Positions 1 to 8,573 of a stretch of DNA of 64,000 nucleotides are shown here, in pieces (within the stretch, counting starts at the first letter, position 1; each line of letters starts with the position of its first letter). A program made the translations under genes and the position numbers. Source of the DNA: Psychrobacter sp. I-STPA10 (GTDB lineage Bacteria > Pseudomonadota > Gammaproteobacteria > Pseudomonadales > Moraxellaceae); contig NZ_VFYU01000031.1 in the NCBI RefSeq assembly GCF_021012795.1, positions 1 to 64,000 of the forward strand. Direction: 5' to 3'. The notes under the pieces are model-generated. The model was not told the DNA's origin. It made no database searches and was given only the letters and a program-made list of their open reading frames with translations.

Positions 1-28
1 GGGTTAGGGGGAGGGTTGGGGTATAAAA
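1..28. repeat. Partial G-rich intergenic repeat at window edge
   Basis: The first bases are G-rich. On the minus strand they read as the C-rich CCCTCCCCCTAACCC type of sequence found in the intergenic elements near 1238-1398 and 41301-41386. It is probably the end of another copy, cut by the window edge just downstream of the allantoicase gene. Only one arm is visible, so this is a tentative call. Confidence 0.3.
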
Positions 29-73
29 CTTTGAAAAATTAACAGTAGTATAAAAAACTATCCGTTTACTTTA

Positions 74-1180
74 TCACTTAGCTTCACCAACCACTTTACC
101 AAATAAACGTACTCGGCTGATACCACCATCTGGGAAAATATTTACTCGAATATGGGTAATGGCAGTGTCTTTTGCCCAGTCAGCGATTTGGTCAAATTCA
201 TGCACATTATCGGCTGATAGTGATTGTGGCTCTAGCAGTGTTTGCCAAAACATACTTTGGGTGACTAAGGTAGCGTCAGGGGTATTTGGAGCATAGACCG
301 CTTGAATAGATACTTTATCAGGGAAGTTACCTTTAAAATAAGCGGTATCAATTTCGATATTTTCGACAATACCTGCCTGTCCCAAAGCAATGATACACCA
401 GTCGTTACCGGGTTCACGACGACGGCGAGTTTCCCAACCTTCGCCCATGTTTGGTGCTTTGTTGGGTAGCAATAGGTTTTCTACCGCCCCAAAGTGAGCG
501 TCATTACAAGCGATGGCTCGTCCACCATTTAACGCACCGACTAGGTCGATTTGACCTTTGTCATTCGCCCCATTGTTATTGGCATCATCTTGAGCAAAGA
601 CAATATCACCATACACACGTAGGCGAGCGATACCGCCATCAGGATAGATGTTTAGGCGTAAATGAGTGATGACTTGCTCAGATTGACAAGGTAAAAAGTG
701 ATGGCTATTGCCTTGTAGGGCAGTCATATCAAGTAGCGTTTGCCAATCTTGGCTGTCCCAGTCGTCTTTATTAAAGCTGTCCGCTTTACTGTTACCACGA
801 AGTTCAGGGGCAGAGAGGGCGTCAACACTGGCAGAAGAGGGGTAGTTACCCGTAAAGTGGCTGGTATCAATATCTAGCCCTGCAATATGGGTCGGACGTG
901 CCAACTCGATGACCAGATAATCATAACCCAGATGACGTTTACGGCGAGTTTCCCAACCGTCCATCCATTTGCCGTTATCATCAAATTTACCAACGATAAA
1001 GGTCGGAATATCAGGGCTTAAAATACGCTCTTTGGGGGCAAAAAAGTCATCGGTGGCAAATAGGGCTTTTGCACCCAGACGGCTATCGGCAACATTGGTT
1101 TTTTTGCTAAAAGCGGGTAGGGTTTCAGGTAGGTTGTCTGCAACGATATGTTGTCCAACTTGTTGATTACTATGGCTCAT
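74..1180 (-). CDS. alc: Allantoicase
   Basis: Hydrolyses allantoate to ureidoglycolate and urea, a late step of urate catabolism in the cytoplasm. The 368-residue protein is built of two homologous allantoicase domains. Each carries a GWETRR block (around residues 75 and 250) followed by an [E/D]IDT..[F]KGN[FY]P-type segment. The same RLRV/RVRLFG ending closes each half (around residues 185 and 360). The internal duplication and the length fit the family. It is the last gene of the minus-strand urate cluster, separated from puuE by 250 bp that hold a palindromic repeat, so it may be transcribed separately or with reduced read-through. No ureidoglycolate-consuming enzyme is visible in the window. 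Confidence 0.93.
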   Translation of the reverse strand: MSHSNQQVGQHIVADNLPETLPAFSKKTNVADSRLGAKALFATDDFFAPKERILSPDIPTFIVGKFDDNGKWMDGWETRRKRHLGYDYLVIELARPTHIAGLDIDTSHFTGNYPSSASVDALSAPELRGNSKADSFNKDDWDSQDWQTLLDMTALQGNSHHFLPCQSEQVITHLRLNIYPDGGIARLRVYGDIVFAQDDANNNGANDKGQIDLVGALNGGRAIACNDAHFGAVENLLLPNKAPNMGEGWETRRRREPGNDWCIIALGQAGIVENIEIDTAYFKGNFPDKVSIQAVYAPNTPDATLVTQSMFWQTLLEPQSLSADNVHEFDQIADWAKDTAITHIRVNIFPDGGISRVRLFGKVVGEAK

Positions 1181-1237
1181 TTTGTTTCCTTTGTCATATA
1201 TTTTGGAAAGTTTGGCTAAGGTGGTTTGTTCGTATTG

Positions 1238-1398
1238 TAAAAAGTATGCTACCCCCTCCCTAACCCTCCCCCAAAGGGGGAGGGAGCTATTTCCCCTCCT
1301 TTTAGGAATTTCTATTTAAAGAAATTCCCTTGCGAGGCTAAAATTGCAGTGCAATTTTTTAACGCCTCTCAGGGAGGAGGCTAGGAGGGGGTTATCCT
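1238..1398. repeat. GC-rich palindromic intergenic element (MITE/REP-like)
   Basis: This noncoding element lies between puuE and allantoicase. Its outer ends are imperfect inverted repeats (TACCCCCTCCC at the left, GGAGGGGGTTA at the right). Inside are nested hairpins: CCCTCCCC/GGGGAGGG, GGAATTTC/GAAATTCC, AAAATTGC/GCAATTTT and GAGGC/GCCTC. The left end, AAAAAGTATGCTACCCCCT, recurs at 41301-41319, so it is a dispersed repeat and not a one-off terminator. It may still terminate transcription or stabilise mRNA ends. Confidence 0.7.
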
Positions 1399-1430
1399 GT
1401 TAGAACATTGCTAAGAATAAGTTATAGAGA

Positions 1431-2447
1431 TTACAACCAATCGACGGTATTGTCCGCAGTGACAGGGTGGTTTTCATACCAATGCTTGGCAATCTCATCA
1501 CGGCGACACACCCAAACGTCAGGTTTACTGGTGATGTATTGCAAGAATTTTTTCAGAGCGACAATACGTCCTGCCCGCCCAATCATACGGCAATGTAAGC
1601 CGATAGACAGCATTTTGGGTGTGTGTTCGCCTTCTTCATATAGGGTATCAAAGCTGTCTTTGAGATATTGGTAAAAAGGTTCAGCATTGGTATAGCCGGG
1701 GCTTGAGGCAAAGCGCATGTCATTGGTTTCTAGCGAGTAGGGGATAACCAAATGTGGTTTACGGACGATAAGCTCACCCTCGCTCGTTTGTTTTGAGGTT
1801 TTGACGTTGACCCAGTAAGGTAGTTCATCGGCATACGAGTCGCTGTCATAAGTGTAGCCACCTTGCTCAACGACTAGCTCACGAGTGTTGGGGCTGTCAC
1901 GTCCTGTATACCAACCGACAGGTTGCCAACCGAGCATGTCTTTAAAGATTTGCGTTGCTTGCTCGATGTGCTGACGTTCGGTTTCCCGATACATATATTG
2001 ATACGTTATCCAACGCAAGCCATGACTGGCGATTTCATGACCGTCTTCTAATACTCGCTCAATAATGTGCGGTGATTTTTGCGCCGCAGCAGCACAGGTA
2101 AAGGTAGTCAGTGGTAAGCCGTATTCTTTAAATACGTCGAGCACTCGCCAAACCCCGACTCGGCTGCCATATTCAAACGCCGATTCGATGGATTGGTGGC
2201 GGTTGTTAAACTCTGGTGTGCCAAGAATATCCGATAAAAAGCGTTCTGATTGTCCATCGCCATGAATAACGCTGTTTTCTGCTCCTTCTTCGATATTGAG
2301 CACAAATTGTACCGCGATTTTTGCCCCACCTTTCCAGTTGGCTTTGGGTGGGTTGCCAGCATAGCCTTTCATATCACGAGGGTAGCTGGCATGGTCAAAA
2401 ATATCATTGACCTGTGTGGTTTGTTGCGATTGAGAGGTATTGCTCAT
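1431..2447 (-). CDS. puuE: Allantoinase, polysaccharide-deacetylase type (PuuE)
   Basis: A cofactor-light allantoinase of the NodB/polysaccharide deacetylase superfamily that opens allantoin to allantoate; it is unrelated to the metal amidohydrolase AllB. The signature features of PuuE proteins are visible: YPRDMKGYAGNPP near the N-terminus, NIEEGAENSVIHGDG, EIASHGLRW, GWYTGRDSPNTRELV and HCRMIGRAGR. About 338 residues is the normal length. I place the start at the ATG at 2447 (MSNTSQSQ) and not at an upstream TTG, because GGAG sits 7 nt before it. It lies 43 bp downstream of the NCS1 permease and is probably co-transcribed with it. Confidence 0.93.
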   Translation of the reverse strand: MSNTSQSQQTTQVNDIFDHASYPRDMKGYAGNPPKANWKGGAKIAVQFVLNIEEGAENSVIHGDGQSERFLSDILGTPEFNNRHQSIESAFEYGSRVGVWRVLDVFKEYGLPLTTFTCAAAAQKSPHIIERVLEDGHEIASHGLRWITYQYMYRETERQHIEQATQIFKDMLGWQPVGWYTGRDSPNTRELVVEQGGYTYDSDSYADELPYWVNVKTSKQTSEGELIVRKPHLVIPYSLETNDMRFASSPGYTNAEPFYQYLKDSFDTLYEEGEHTPKMLSIGLHCRMIGRAGRIVALKKFLQYITSKPDVWVCRRDEIAKHWYENHPVTADNTVDWL

Positions 2448-2490
2448 TTTATACTCCAAGTTTTGGGTTATTTATTAACTTTACAAACCC

Positions 2491-3939
2491 TTATGATTGT
2501 TTTTTCATCAATAACCAGTAGAAAAAGCCGCCTAGTATTGCGCCTAGTAAAAATCCATAGCCTTCAAGCTTAGATAGAGCAGGCACTAATACGGTGGCAA
2601 TAGAAAAGATACCACCTAAAACAAAGGCAATGACTGCATTAATGTTCCAGCCTTTATGATAATAATAGGTACCAGTTGGGCTGTCATTAAATAACTCATT
2701 AACATCAAGCTGTTGTTTTTTAATCAAATAATAGTCAGCAACTAAAATCCCAAAGAATGGGGCAATCACTGCACCAACAGCATTGACAAAGCCAACGATA
2801 CCAATTTGACTGATAAAAGAGAGCCACAATGCTCCTACAAAAAAGGCAATTATGGCGGTAATAATGCCACCTTTACGAAAGCTGATATGCTTGGGGAATA
2901 AGTTTGCCAAATCATACGCAGGTGGAATAAAGTTGGCAACCATATTAATGCCAACCGTTGCGGCAAAAAAGGTAAGGGCAGCGACAATGGTCAATGGCAA
3001 AGTGTCGACACGGTCAACAATATCTGATGGATTGGTCATCGCCTCATTAAAAAGTACCAATGTGCCTGCGGTAATCACTAAGGCAATAAATGAGAAAAAT
3101 GCCATATTAATGGGTAAGCCGATTAAATTACCCAGTTTCATATCTCGTTCACTGCGTAAAAAACGTGAAAAATCGCCAAAGTTAATCACCACTGCTGCAA
3201 AGTATGCCACCATCGTACCGACAATCGCAGTAAAGGCAAAAAATGGACTACCATCATAATTATTATCTGCTGAAAATATGCTGTCAATGGCAGGTAATAA
3301 GGCGTCCCCTGCTTGATACCAAATCATACCCATCAACACAATCATAACGACATAAACCAAAGGTCCTGCCCAGTTTAAAAAACGCTTGATGGGTTCAATA
3401 CCAAACCAAAATAACATTAGCTGAAACAGCCAAACCATAATAAAAGCAATCCATGCGGTTGTGGTTAGCCCCAAAAAGCTGCCTTCTACTTCACCAAAGA
3501 TAATGTTAAGCAAAATAGTTACAGCAGTTGAGGCAAAGTAAGTCTGTACCCCATACCAAAAAATACCAATAATTGCCCGTAATACTGCTGGCAGGTTTGC
3601 ACCATTCACCCCCAAGCTGGCACGAATTAACACAGGAAAAGGAATGCCATATTTGACACTGGGTCGCCCTGTTAGATTGACCATTAGCATTACCACAAAG
3701 CCTGCAACAATGATGGCAAGCATCACCCACCAACCACTTAACCCATAGGTCAAAAATAACGAGGCAGCTAAGGTATAACCAAATAAACTTTGAATGTCAT
3801 TTGACCAGACATTAAAAATCTCAAACCAGCCCCAACTGCGCTCATTTTCTTTAAGTGGTGCTAAGTCTTCATTGTAAAGTCTGGATTGGGTGTTGTGGAC
3901 ATCTAGATGATGTGAATGATGTGGGTCATGTTCCCTCAT
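2491..3939 (-). CDS. NCS1-family nucleobase/allantoin permease
   Basis: An inner-membrane cation symporter of the NCS1 family (uracil, hydantoin, allantoin, purine-related substrates) with about twelve hydrophobic segments. Family features seen are NERSWGWFEIFNVWSNDIQS before TM1, the RASLGVNGANLPA block and GDFSRFLRSE in the middle, and a long cytoplasmic tail loop. The setting among urate-degradation genes suggests allantoin or another ureide as substrate, which is inference. The N-terminus is unusually histidine-rich (DPHHSHHLDVH). GGAG lies 8 nt upstream of the chosen ATG. It is probably co-transcribed with puuE. Confidence 0.88.
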   Translation of the reverse strand: MREHDPHHSHHLDVHNTQSRLYNEDLAPLKENERSWGWFEIFNVWSNDIQSLFGYTLAASLFLTYGLSGWWVMLAIIVAGFVVMLMVNLTGRPSVKYGIPFPVLIRASLGVNGANLPAVLRAIIGIFWYGVQTYFASTAVTILLNIIFGEVEGSFLGLTTTAWIAFIMVWLFQLMLFWFGIEPIKRFLNWAGPLVYVVMIVLMGMIWYQAGDALLPAIDSIFSADNNYDGSPFFAFTAIVGTMVAYFAAVVINFGDFSRFLRSERDMKLGNLIGLPINMAFFSFIALVITAGTLVLFNEAMTNPSDIVDRVDTLPLTIVAALTFFAATVGINMVANFIPPAYDLANLFPKHISFRKGGIITAIIAFFVGALWLSFISQIGIVGFVNAVGAVIAPFFGILVADYYLIKKQQLDVNELFNDSPTGTYYYHKGWNINAVIAFVLGGIFSIATVLVPALSKLEGYGFLLGAILGGFFYWLLMKKQS

Positions 3940-4075
3940 GGTTGGTACTCCTATAAAAAATAGTTAATGATGGTCTTAATAATCATAACCAAACATTAAC
4001 AAATATCACATCAAATGGCGCAAATTTTTTTGACCCTTTATTCATTTTTAATGTTTATAACGATTATGACAGCGA

Positions 4076-4093
4076 TACAGTAATGATACTGTA
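4076..4093. promoter_or_regulatory. Perfect 7-bp inverted repeat TACAGTA-N4-TACTGTA
   Basis: A perfect palindrome lies between the end of puuD and the start of the permease gene, about 140 bp upstream of the permease start. No T-run follows on the minus strand, so it is not a standard terminator. An operator for the permease-puuE unit is possible. A related TGTACTG...CAGTACA pair lies at 26461-26490 upstream of an unrelated gene, so its specificity is doubtful. Confidence 0.3.
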
Positions 4094-4100
4094 CTGTATT

Positions 4101-5456
4101 TTACAACCCCGATACATACGCCACCAACTGCTGTCTTTCACTATCAGTCATTTGGGTTAAATTACCCAATGGCATATACTTGGTTTGTACCGCAGGTACA
4201 ATTTTGGCTTTGTGGGTTTTTAAATCTTCCACCGTTTGCAAAATAATACCTTGTGGTGGGGCGTTAAAGCCTGCTTGGGTAGGCTGTGCAGAATGACACG
4301 TGCTACAACGCTGATGCACGATTGCCAAAATTGCCTCGCTTGCATCTGCTGATGTGGCTTCTGCTTGATTGTCAGTCGTCGCTACTTCTGTATTTTCTGT
4401 GGTTTGAGCTGCTGTATCATCGTTGGTACTATTAGCATTGGTTTGAGTGGTTGGCTGTTCATGGTCATGTGGGTCTGTTGGGTTGGGTGCTGCTTCAGTA
4501 GAGGTAGTTTGTACTGGCGCAGCAGCAACTGCCTCGACTGGCTCAGGACGCATCCAAATAATCAAAAATACGGTCAAAATGGCAGGAATCACCAAATAAC
4601 GAGGACGTTTAAAGCCACGATGTTTGAGGTTAAAGTAATGACGCACCGTTGCAGTAATGATACCGATAAATACCAACACCAACCAGCCATGCTTATGTGA
4701 ATAAGTCATCGGATAGTGGTTACTAATCATGATAAAGATTAGTGGTAGGGTAAAGTAGTTATTCATCAATGAGCGGTTTTTGGCTTGTAGTGCCAATTCG
4801 GCAACTTCTTTGCCCGGTTTTTTGCCATCACGCACACACTGCACCAAGGCACGTTGGGCTGGCATGATGCCAAAAAACACATTACCTGCCATAATCGTAC
4901 CCAAGATTGCACCCACATGGATATAAGCAGCACGAGAGCTAAATAATTGATAAGCCAGCCAGCTATCAAATACCATTAAGATAAAAATCAGCACACTAAA
5001 AATCAGCGCATTTTTACCCAGACGGCTACGCACAATGGCTTCGTAAGTAAAATAATTGCCAAACAAAAACAGCAAACTGGTGGCAACCGCTACAGAAGTG
5101 GAGCTAAAGGCAACTTTGCTGGGGTCAATCAAATAGGCTTGGGCATTAAAATAGTATACCAGCGTTAGCATGGTCATACCCGTCAGCCAAGTGGTGTAGG
5201 CTTCCCATTTAAACCAATGCAGTGTTGTCGGCATTTTTTCTGGCTCAAGCTTGTATTTGGCAATTTCATAAAAACCACCACCATGTACTGCCCACAAATC
5301 CCCAGAAATACCTTTATCTTGCTTCCATTTTGGTGGTTTTTCTAGGCTTAAATCGAGCCAAACAAAATAAAACGATGCCCCAATCCATGCAATCCCTGTG
5401 ATGACATGAAACCATCGAAAAAATAACTGAAACCAATCAAGTAAATACGCACCCAT
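4101..5456 (-). CDS. puuD: Membrane urate oxidase PuuD with C-terminal cytochrome c domain
   Basis: Oxidises urate to 5-hydroxyisourate and passes electrons to the respiratory chain instead of making peroxide. The 451-residue protein has an integral-membrane part of about eight helices (residues 1-310; RWFHVITGIAWIGASFYFVW, HGGGFYE, MGIMPAQRALV-like segments). An Ala/Thr/Asn-rich linker (about 312-370) follows, then a small cytochrome c domain with heme motif CSTCH at residues 384-388 and a methionine near KYMPLG as likely axial ligand. This is the usual architecture of PuuD (DUF989). AGGAC lies 8 nt before the ATG. The uraH and uraD genes upstream process its product. Confidence 0.92.
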   Translation of the reverse strand: MGAYLLDWFQLFFRWFHVITGIAWIGASFYFVWLDLSLEKPPKWKQDKGISGDLWAVHGGGFYEIAKYKLEPEKMPTTLHWFKWEAYTTWLTGMTMLTLVYYFNAQAYLIDPSKVAFSSTSVAVATSLLFLFGNYFTYEAIVRSRLGKNALIFSVLIFILMVFDSWLAYQLFSSRAAYIHVGAILGTIMAGNVFFGIMPAQRALVQCVRDGKKPGKEVAELALQAKNRSLMNNYFTLPLIFIMISNHYPMTYSHKHGWLVLVFIGIITATVRHYFNLKHRGFKRPRYLVIPAILTVFLIIWMRPEPVEAVAAAPVQTTSTEAAPNPTDPHDHEQPTTQTNANSTNDDTAAQTTENTEVATTDNQAEATSADASEAILAIVHQRCSTCHSAQPTQAGFNAPPQGIILQTVEDLKTHKAKIVPAVQTKYMPLGNLTQMTDSERQQLVAYVSGL

Positions 5457-5641
5457 GTTGCCACTGTCCTTTTGCTAAATTTTAACTATTTTTTAATATA
5501 AATAAATATAAAGTAAGAGGTTATGTTTGGTGAGTGGTTAAAACAAATAATTAAAAATAGCCTAAGCAACTAAAGGTTGCTTCCACTAACTTACCTGCAA
5601 TTAACAACAACTTTGCACCAAATCACAAATTAATCAAATAT

Positions 5642-6013
5642 TTACGAGCCGCGATAGGTGCTATAACCATGTGCGCTTAATAGTAATGGCACATGATAAT
5701 GACTGCTATCAGAAACCACAAAATCAATGATGACTTGTGGATAAAAGGCAGTTAAGTGTTGTGCATCAAAATAGGCTTGGGTATCAAAAGTAAGGGTATA
5801 GCGTCCAGTGCTAAGTTTGCTATCAATATCACTGACAAACTGCCAACTGTCAGGGGTGACACGTCCATCATCATTGGTAGTACCGTTTGCCAGTAGGGTG
5901 GTGTCGTTATTAGCGTCAACTTTGTGTAAAGTGACGGCAATATTTGCGGCAGGTTTGCCAAGGTGGGTGTCTAAAATATGCGAGGATAAGGTGGCTGACG
6001 TATGGTCGGTCAT
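5642..6013 (-). CDS. uraH: 5-hydroxyisourate hydrolase
   Basis: Hydrolyses 5-hydroxyisourate, the unstable PuuD product, to OHCU. The 123-residue transthyretin-related protein opens with SHILDTHLGKPAANI and ends with the diagnostic C-terminal tetrapeptide YRGS (residues 120-123). The middle has GRYTLTFDTQAYF and HYHVPLLLSAHGYSTYRGS-type active-site segments. No signal peptide is apparent, so it is cytoplasmic. It lies 55 bp downstream of uraD and 185 bp upstream of puuD; the latter gap contains one copy of a short repeated sequence, AAAATAGCCTAAGCAA. Confidence 0.95.
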   Translation of the reverse strand: MTDHTSATLSSHILDTHLGKPAANIAVTLHKVDANNDTTLLANGTTNDDGRVTPDSWQFVSDIDSKLSTGRYTLTFDTQAYFDAQHLTAFYPQVIIDFVVSDSSHYHVPLLLSAHGYSTYRGS

Positions 6014-6068
6014 GGTGGCTTCCTTTATGTTAAATGTGGTGTTAAAGATAACAGTAGTTATGAAACTA

Positions 6069-6590
6069 TTAATTTGTAATAAGCTTAGTTAAACGTAAAC
6101 GCGTAACCTTATTTTGCTCAGCAGCGGCATTTTGTAGCTCCTGCTGACGGCTATTAGGCAGGCGAGCTTGTAGCAAATCGAGCATTTGCTGTGCTGACTT
6201 GCCTGTGGCAAACACAATAAAAATAAAACCAAACTTATCCAAATAGGCTTGATTGCCATCGGCTAGGGCTTGCAAAGTGGCATCATCGGCATTATTTGCC
6301 CCTGATTGCTCATGCGCTGCACTGGCTTGGGTGTTGCGATATTTTTCTTTTAACGTTGCCACATTGCCAATCTGTGGGTGTCCTTCAAACGCTTGTAATA
6401 AATCCGCCTCTTGCATGGACTGCCAAATCTTATCGCTGCTGCTTAACAGGGAGTCGAGGTCAGCAAAAGGACGTTGGCTGGCAAGCTGTGTTGCCCAATT
6501 TTCACTGGTACAGCAGGTTAACAGCTGTTTTGTGGCATCATCGGCGGATAACTGGTTAAACTGGTTTAGGTTCACAATAGATTCCATCAT
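6069..6590 (-). CDS. uraD: OHCU decarboxylase
   Basis: Decarboxylates 2-oxo-4-hydroxy-4-carboxy-5-ureidoimidazoline to (S)-allantoin. Family features are FEGHPQIG with the catalytic His, an SAAHEQSGA segment, YLDKFGFIFIVFATGKSA, and a C-terminal RLTKLI helix. I start at the double ATG at 6590/6587 (MMESIVNL; about 173 aa, the usual family size). An upstream in-frame TTG lies inside the RutR-like operator and cannot be the start if the promoter at 6610-6638 is right. There is no clear Shine-Dalgarno and the predicted leader is only about 13-16 nt, so translation may be nearly leaderless. First gene of the minus-strand urate cluster. Confidence 0.93.
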   Translation of the reverse strand: MMESIVNLNQFNQLSADDATKQLLTCCTSENWATQLASQRPFADLDSLLSSSDKIWQSMQEADLLQAFEGHPQIGNVATLKEKYRNTQASAAHEQSGANNADDATLQALADGNQAYLDKFGFIFIVFATGKSAQQMLDLLQARLPNSRQQELQNAAAEQNKVTRLRLTKLITN

Positions 6591-6609
6591 AACGGATAAA
6601 AGATAACCT

Positions 6610-6638
6610 ATTTTGCAAAAACCTGACCATTTGGTCAA
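6610..6638 (-). promoter_or_regulatory. uraD promoter overlapped by RutR-type operator
   Basis: On the minus strand TTGACC (6638-6633), 17 bp and CAAAAT (6615-6610) form a plausible sigma70 promoter 20 nt before uraD. The -35 box is part of TTGACCAAATGGTCAG (6638-6623), a palindrome with perfect TGACCA/TGGTCA arms. It differs in only its last base from the Escherichia coli RutR consensus TTGACCA-NN-TGGTCAA as I recall it. A RutR-like regulator is encoded divergently at 6783. Binding here would block the -35 box, that is, repression relieved by a nucleobase-like ligand (inference). Confidence 0.7.
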
Positions 6639-6782
6639 CTATTTTATGAAAAATATTTAATTTTAGGCTATTATTGGCTAATAAATTGTATTCTAGTTTG
6701 ACCTAACCCATTAAAAATAGCCTAAGCAAAACTATAACCATTGACCTTATCCATTAATTCAACTCTTGATAAAGCCTAAAAT

Positions 6783-7406
6783 ATGAACACACATCGCAGT
6801 CAACAACAAATTCGTGAGCAAAACCAACAGCAAATACTAGCTGCTGCTGAGCATGAATTTATTAAACAAGGTTATAAAGGTGCGACCATGCAAGGCATTG
6901 CCGATAGGGCAGGGCTGCCTAAGGCAAATGTTCATTACTATTTTAAAAGTAAAAAAAACCTGTATCGGTCAGTATTAACTACCATCATTGATGAATGGAA
7001 TGAAGGCTTGGTAAATATGACTGCTGATAGTGACCCCAAAGTGGTGATTACCCAGTTTATCCATGTCAAACTTGAGCAAGCGTTTACGCACCCCAATCGC
7101 CATAAGCTATTTGCCTTAGAAGTTATCAATGGCGCACCACATCTACAAGATTTTATGGCGACAACCATGAAGGCTTGGGCGGCAGATAAAGTGGAAGTGA
7201 TGCAGGCATGGCACCGTCAAGGAAAAATCAGTATTGCCGACCCATTACAGTTATTATTTTTGTTGTGGGCAAGCACGCAGCGTTATGCTGAATTTGAAAC
7301 AGAAATTTTGGGTTTAATAGACAAAAAAGCGTATGATGAGCAAGATAAGCAGCGGGCATTGGATTTTTTAGTACCGTTCATTTTACGAGGCTGTGGGCTT
7401 GAGTAG
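6783..7406 (+). CDS. TetR-family regulator, RutR-like
   Basis: 207 residues. The N-terminal TetR HTH (about 15-62) contains ATMQGIADRAGLPKANVHYYFKSKKNLYRSVL in two blocks; LPKANVHYYF is very close to RutR. The C-terminal domain has the RutR-type FIHVKLEQAFTHPNRHKLFALEVINGAPHL segment. In E. coli RutR senses uracil/thymine and controls pyrimidine and purine degradation. Here the gene is divergent from the urate operon and a RutR-type palindrome covers the uraD promoter, so it most likely represses urate catabolism. The ligand is unknown. The last 124 bp of the gene occur again at 12817-12940. Confidence 0.88.
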   Translation: MNTHRSQQQIREQNQQQILAAAEHEFIKQGYKGATMQGIADRAGLPKANVHYYFKSKKNLYRSVLTTIIDEWNEGLVNMTADSDPKVVITQFIHVKLEQAFTHPNRHKLFALEVINGAPHLQDFMATTMKAWAADKVEVMQAWHRQGKISIADPLQLLFLLWASTQRYAEFETEILGLIDKKAYDEQDKQRALDFLVPFILRGCGLE

Positions 7407-7418
7407 CGGTTAAATCTA

Positions 7419-7633
7419 TCACAGTATTAAGCTGAGTTTAGGATAAGAGTCATTTTAAATATTTGATTTTAGATTATTTTATTTTTAACTACTCAAATAC
7501 TCTAGCAAACTAGATAAGCTATACAAATTTTAGCCCAAATTCCAAGAGGCTTATAATTTGTAGTCTTTAATCATCTTAAGTTTAGCCTAAAATACTGATG
7601 TTTCTTATCCTGAACTAAGATTAATCTATGTGA
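7419..7633. repeat. Imperfect ~29-bp terminal inverted repeats, MITE-like
   Basis: The left arm at 7419-7447 (TCACAGTATTAAGC then TGAGTTTAGGATAAG) and the right arm at 7604-7633, read on the other strand (TCACATAGATTAATC then TTAGTTCAGGATAAG), match at most positions over about 30 bp. The 156 bp between them are AT-rich with no ORF. This could be a small nonautonomous element or a degenerate one, inserted between the RutR-like gene and ppk2. No target-site duplication was identified. Confidence 0.45.
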
Positions 7634-7671
7634 TTTTAGGCTGACTTATTATAACTTTTAAGATGCTATTT

Positions 7672-8520
7672 TTATTTTTTATCCTCAGTTACTTTTGCCT
7701 GATGATATTCTTGGCGGATTTTATCCAAGTCCACGCTAGGCTGTGGATATTGTGGGTGCATGGCTTTTAATGTATCAGCAAGGATTTGTGACACCACAAG
7801 GTTGCGATACCATTTATTATTGGCAGGGATAACATACCACGGAGCATCTTTGGTAGAAGTCGCTGACAGTGCGTCTTCAAAGGCTTGTGTGTAATCGTCC
7901 CACAATAGACGCTCGCTATAATCCGAGTCGCTGATTTTCCAGTTTTTGGCAGGATTATCAAGACGCTCAGCAAAGCGGTTAAGCTGTTCGTCTTTGCTGA
8001 TATGCAAAAAGAATTTGACCACTTTGGTATTATTATCGGTGAGCAATGTTTCAAACTCTTTGATACGTTGATAGCGAGCTTTACAGGTTGGCATGTCGAT
8101 AATTTTATGCACTCGAGTCACTAATACATCTTCATAATGTGAGCGATTAAACACCGCAATTTCCCCATGTGCAGGTGTATGTGGGTGTATCCGCCATAAA
8201 AAGTCGTGTGCCAATTCTTCAGCAGTAGGCTGTTTAAAGCCTGTCACTTTTGCCCCTTGTGGATTTAGGGCATTGATGACATGATTGACCGTACCATCTT
8301 TGCCTCCAGCGTCCAATGCTTGCAAAACAATCAGTAACGATTGCTTTTTTTCAGCATAAAGTTTGCTTTGCCATTTTGCCAATTTTTTGCAGTAGTCTGC
8401 TGTTTTCTCTAACGCTTTTTTTTCACTATAGCCGCCTGTATCACTGGGGTCAATATCGCTAAGCTTGAGTTTTTTACCTTGTTTTACTTGGTAATTTTGA
8501 TAGTTATTATCTTTACTCAT
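7672..8520 (-). CDS. ppk2: Polyphosphate kinase 2 family protein (polyP:nucleotide phosphotransferase)
   Basis: Transfers phosphate between inorganic polyphosphate and nucleotides. The 282-residue single-domain protein has the PPK2 Walker A loop DAGGKDG (residues 70-76), the NPQGAKVTGFKQPT segment, and the FNRSHYEDVLVTRVH Walker B/lid region (about 128-142). The form resembles short class III-type enzymes that can phosphorylate AMP and ADP; the class cannot be fixed by eye. AAGGA lies 9 nt before the ATG. It follows the P-type ATPase gene by 53 bp on the same strand, so ATP supply from polyphosphate next to an ATP-driven pump is an attractive but unproven link. Confidence 0.93.
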   Translation of the reverse strand: MSKDNNYQNYQVKQGKKLKLSDIDPSDTGGYSEKKALEKTADYCKKLAKWQSKLYAEKKQSLLIVLQALDAGGKDGTVNHVINALNPQGAKVTGFKQPTAEELAHDFLWRIHPHTPAHGEIAVFNRSHYEDVLVTRVHKIIDMPTCKARYQRIKEFETLLTDNNTKVVKFFLHISKDEQLNRFAERLDNPAKNWKISDSDYSERLLWDDYTQAFEDALSATSTKDAPWYVIPANNKWYRNLVVSQILADTLKAMHPQYPQPSVDLDKIRQEYHQAKVTEDKK

Positions 8521-8573
8521 GGTTTATATTCCTTTTGTTATTATTACTGTTATTAAGCGTTAAGGTTTTCAAT

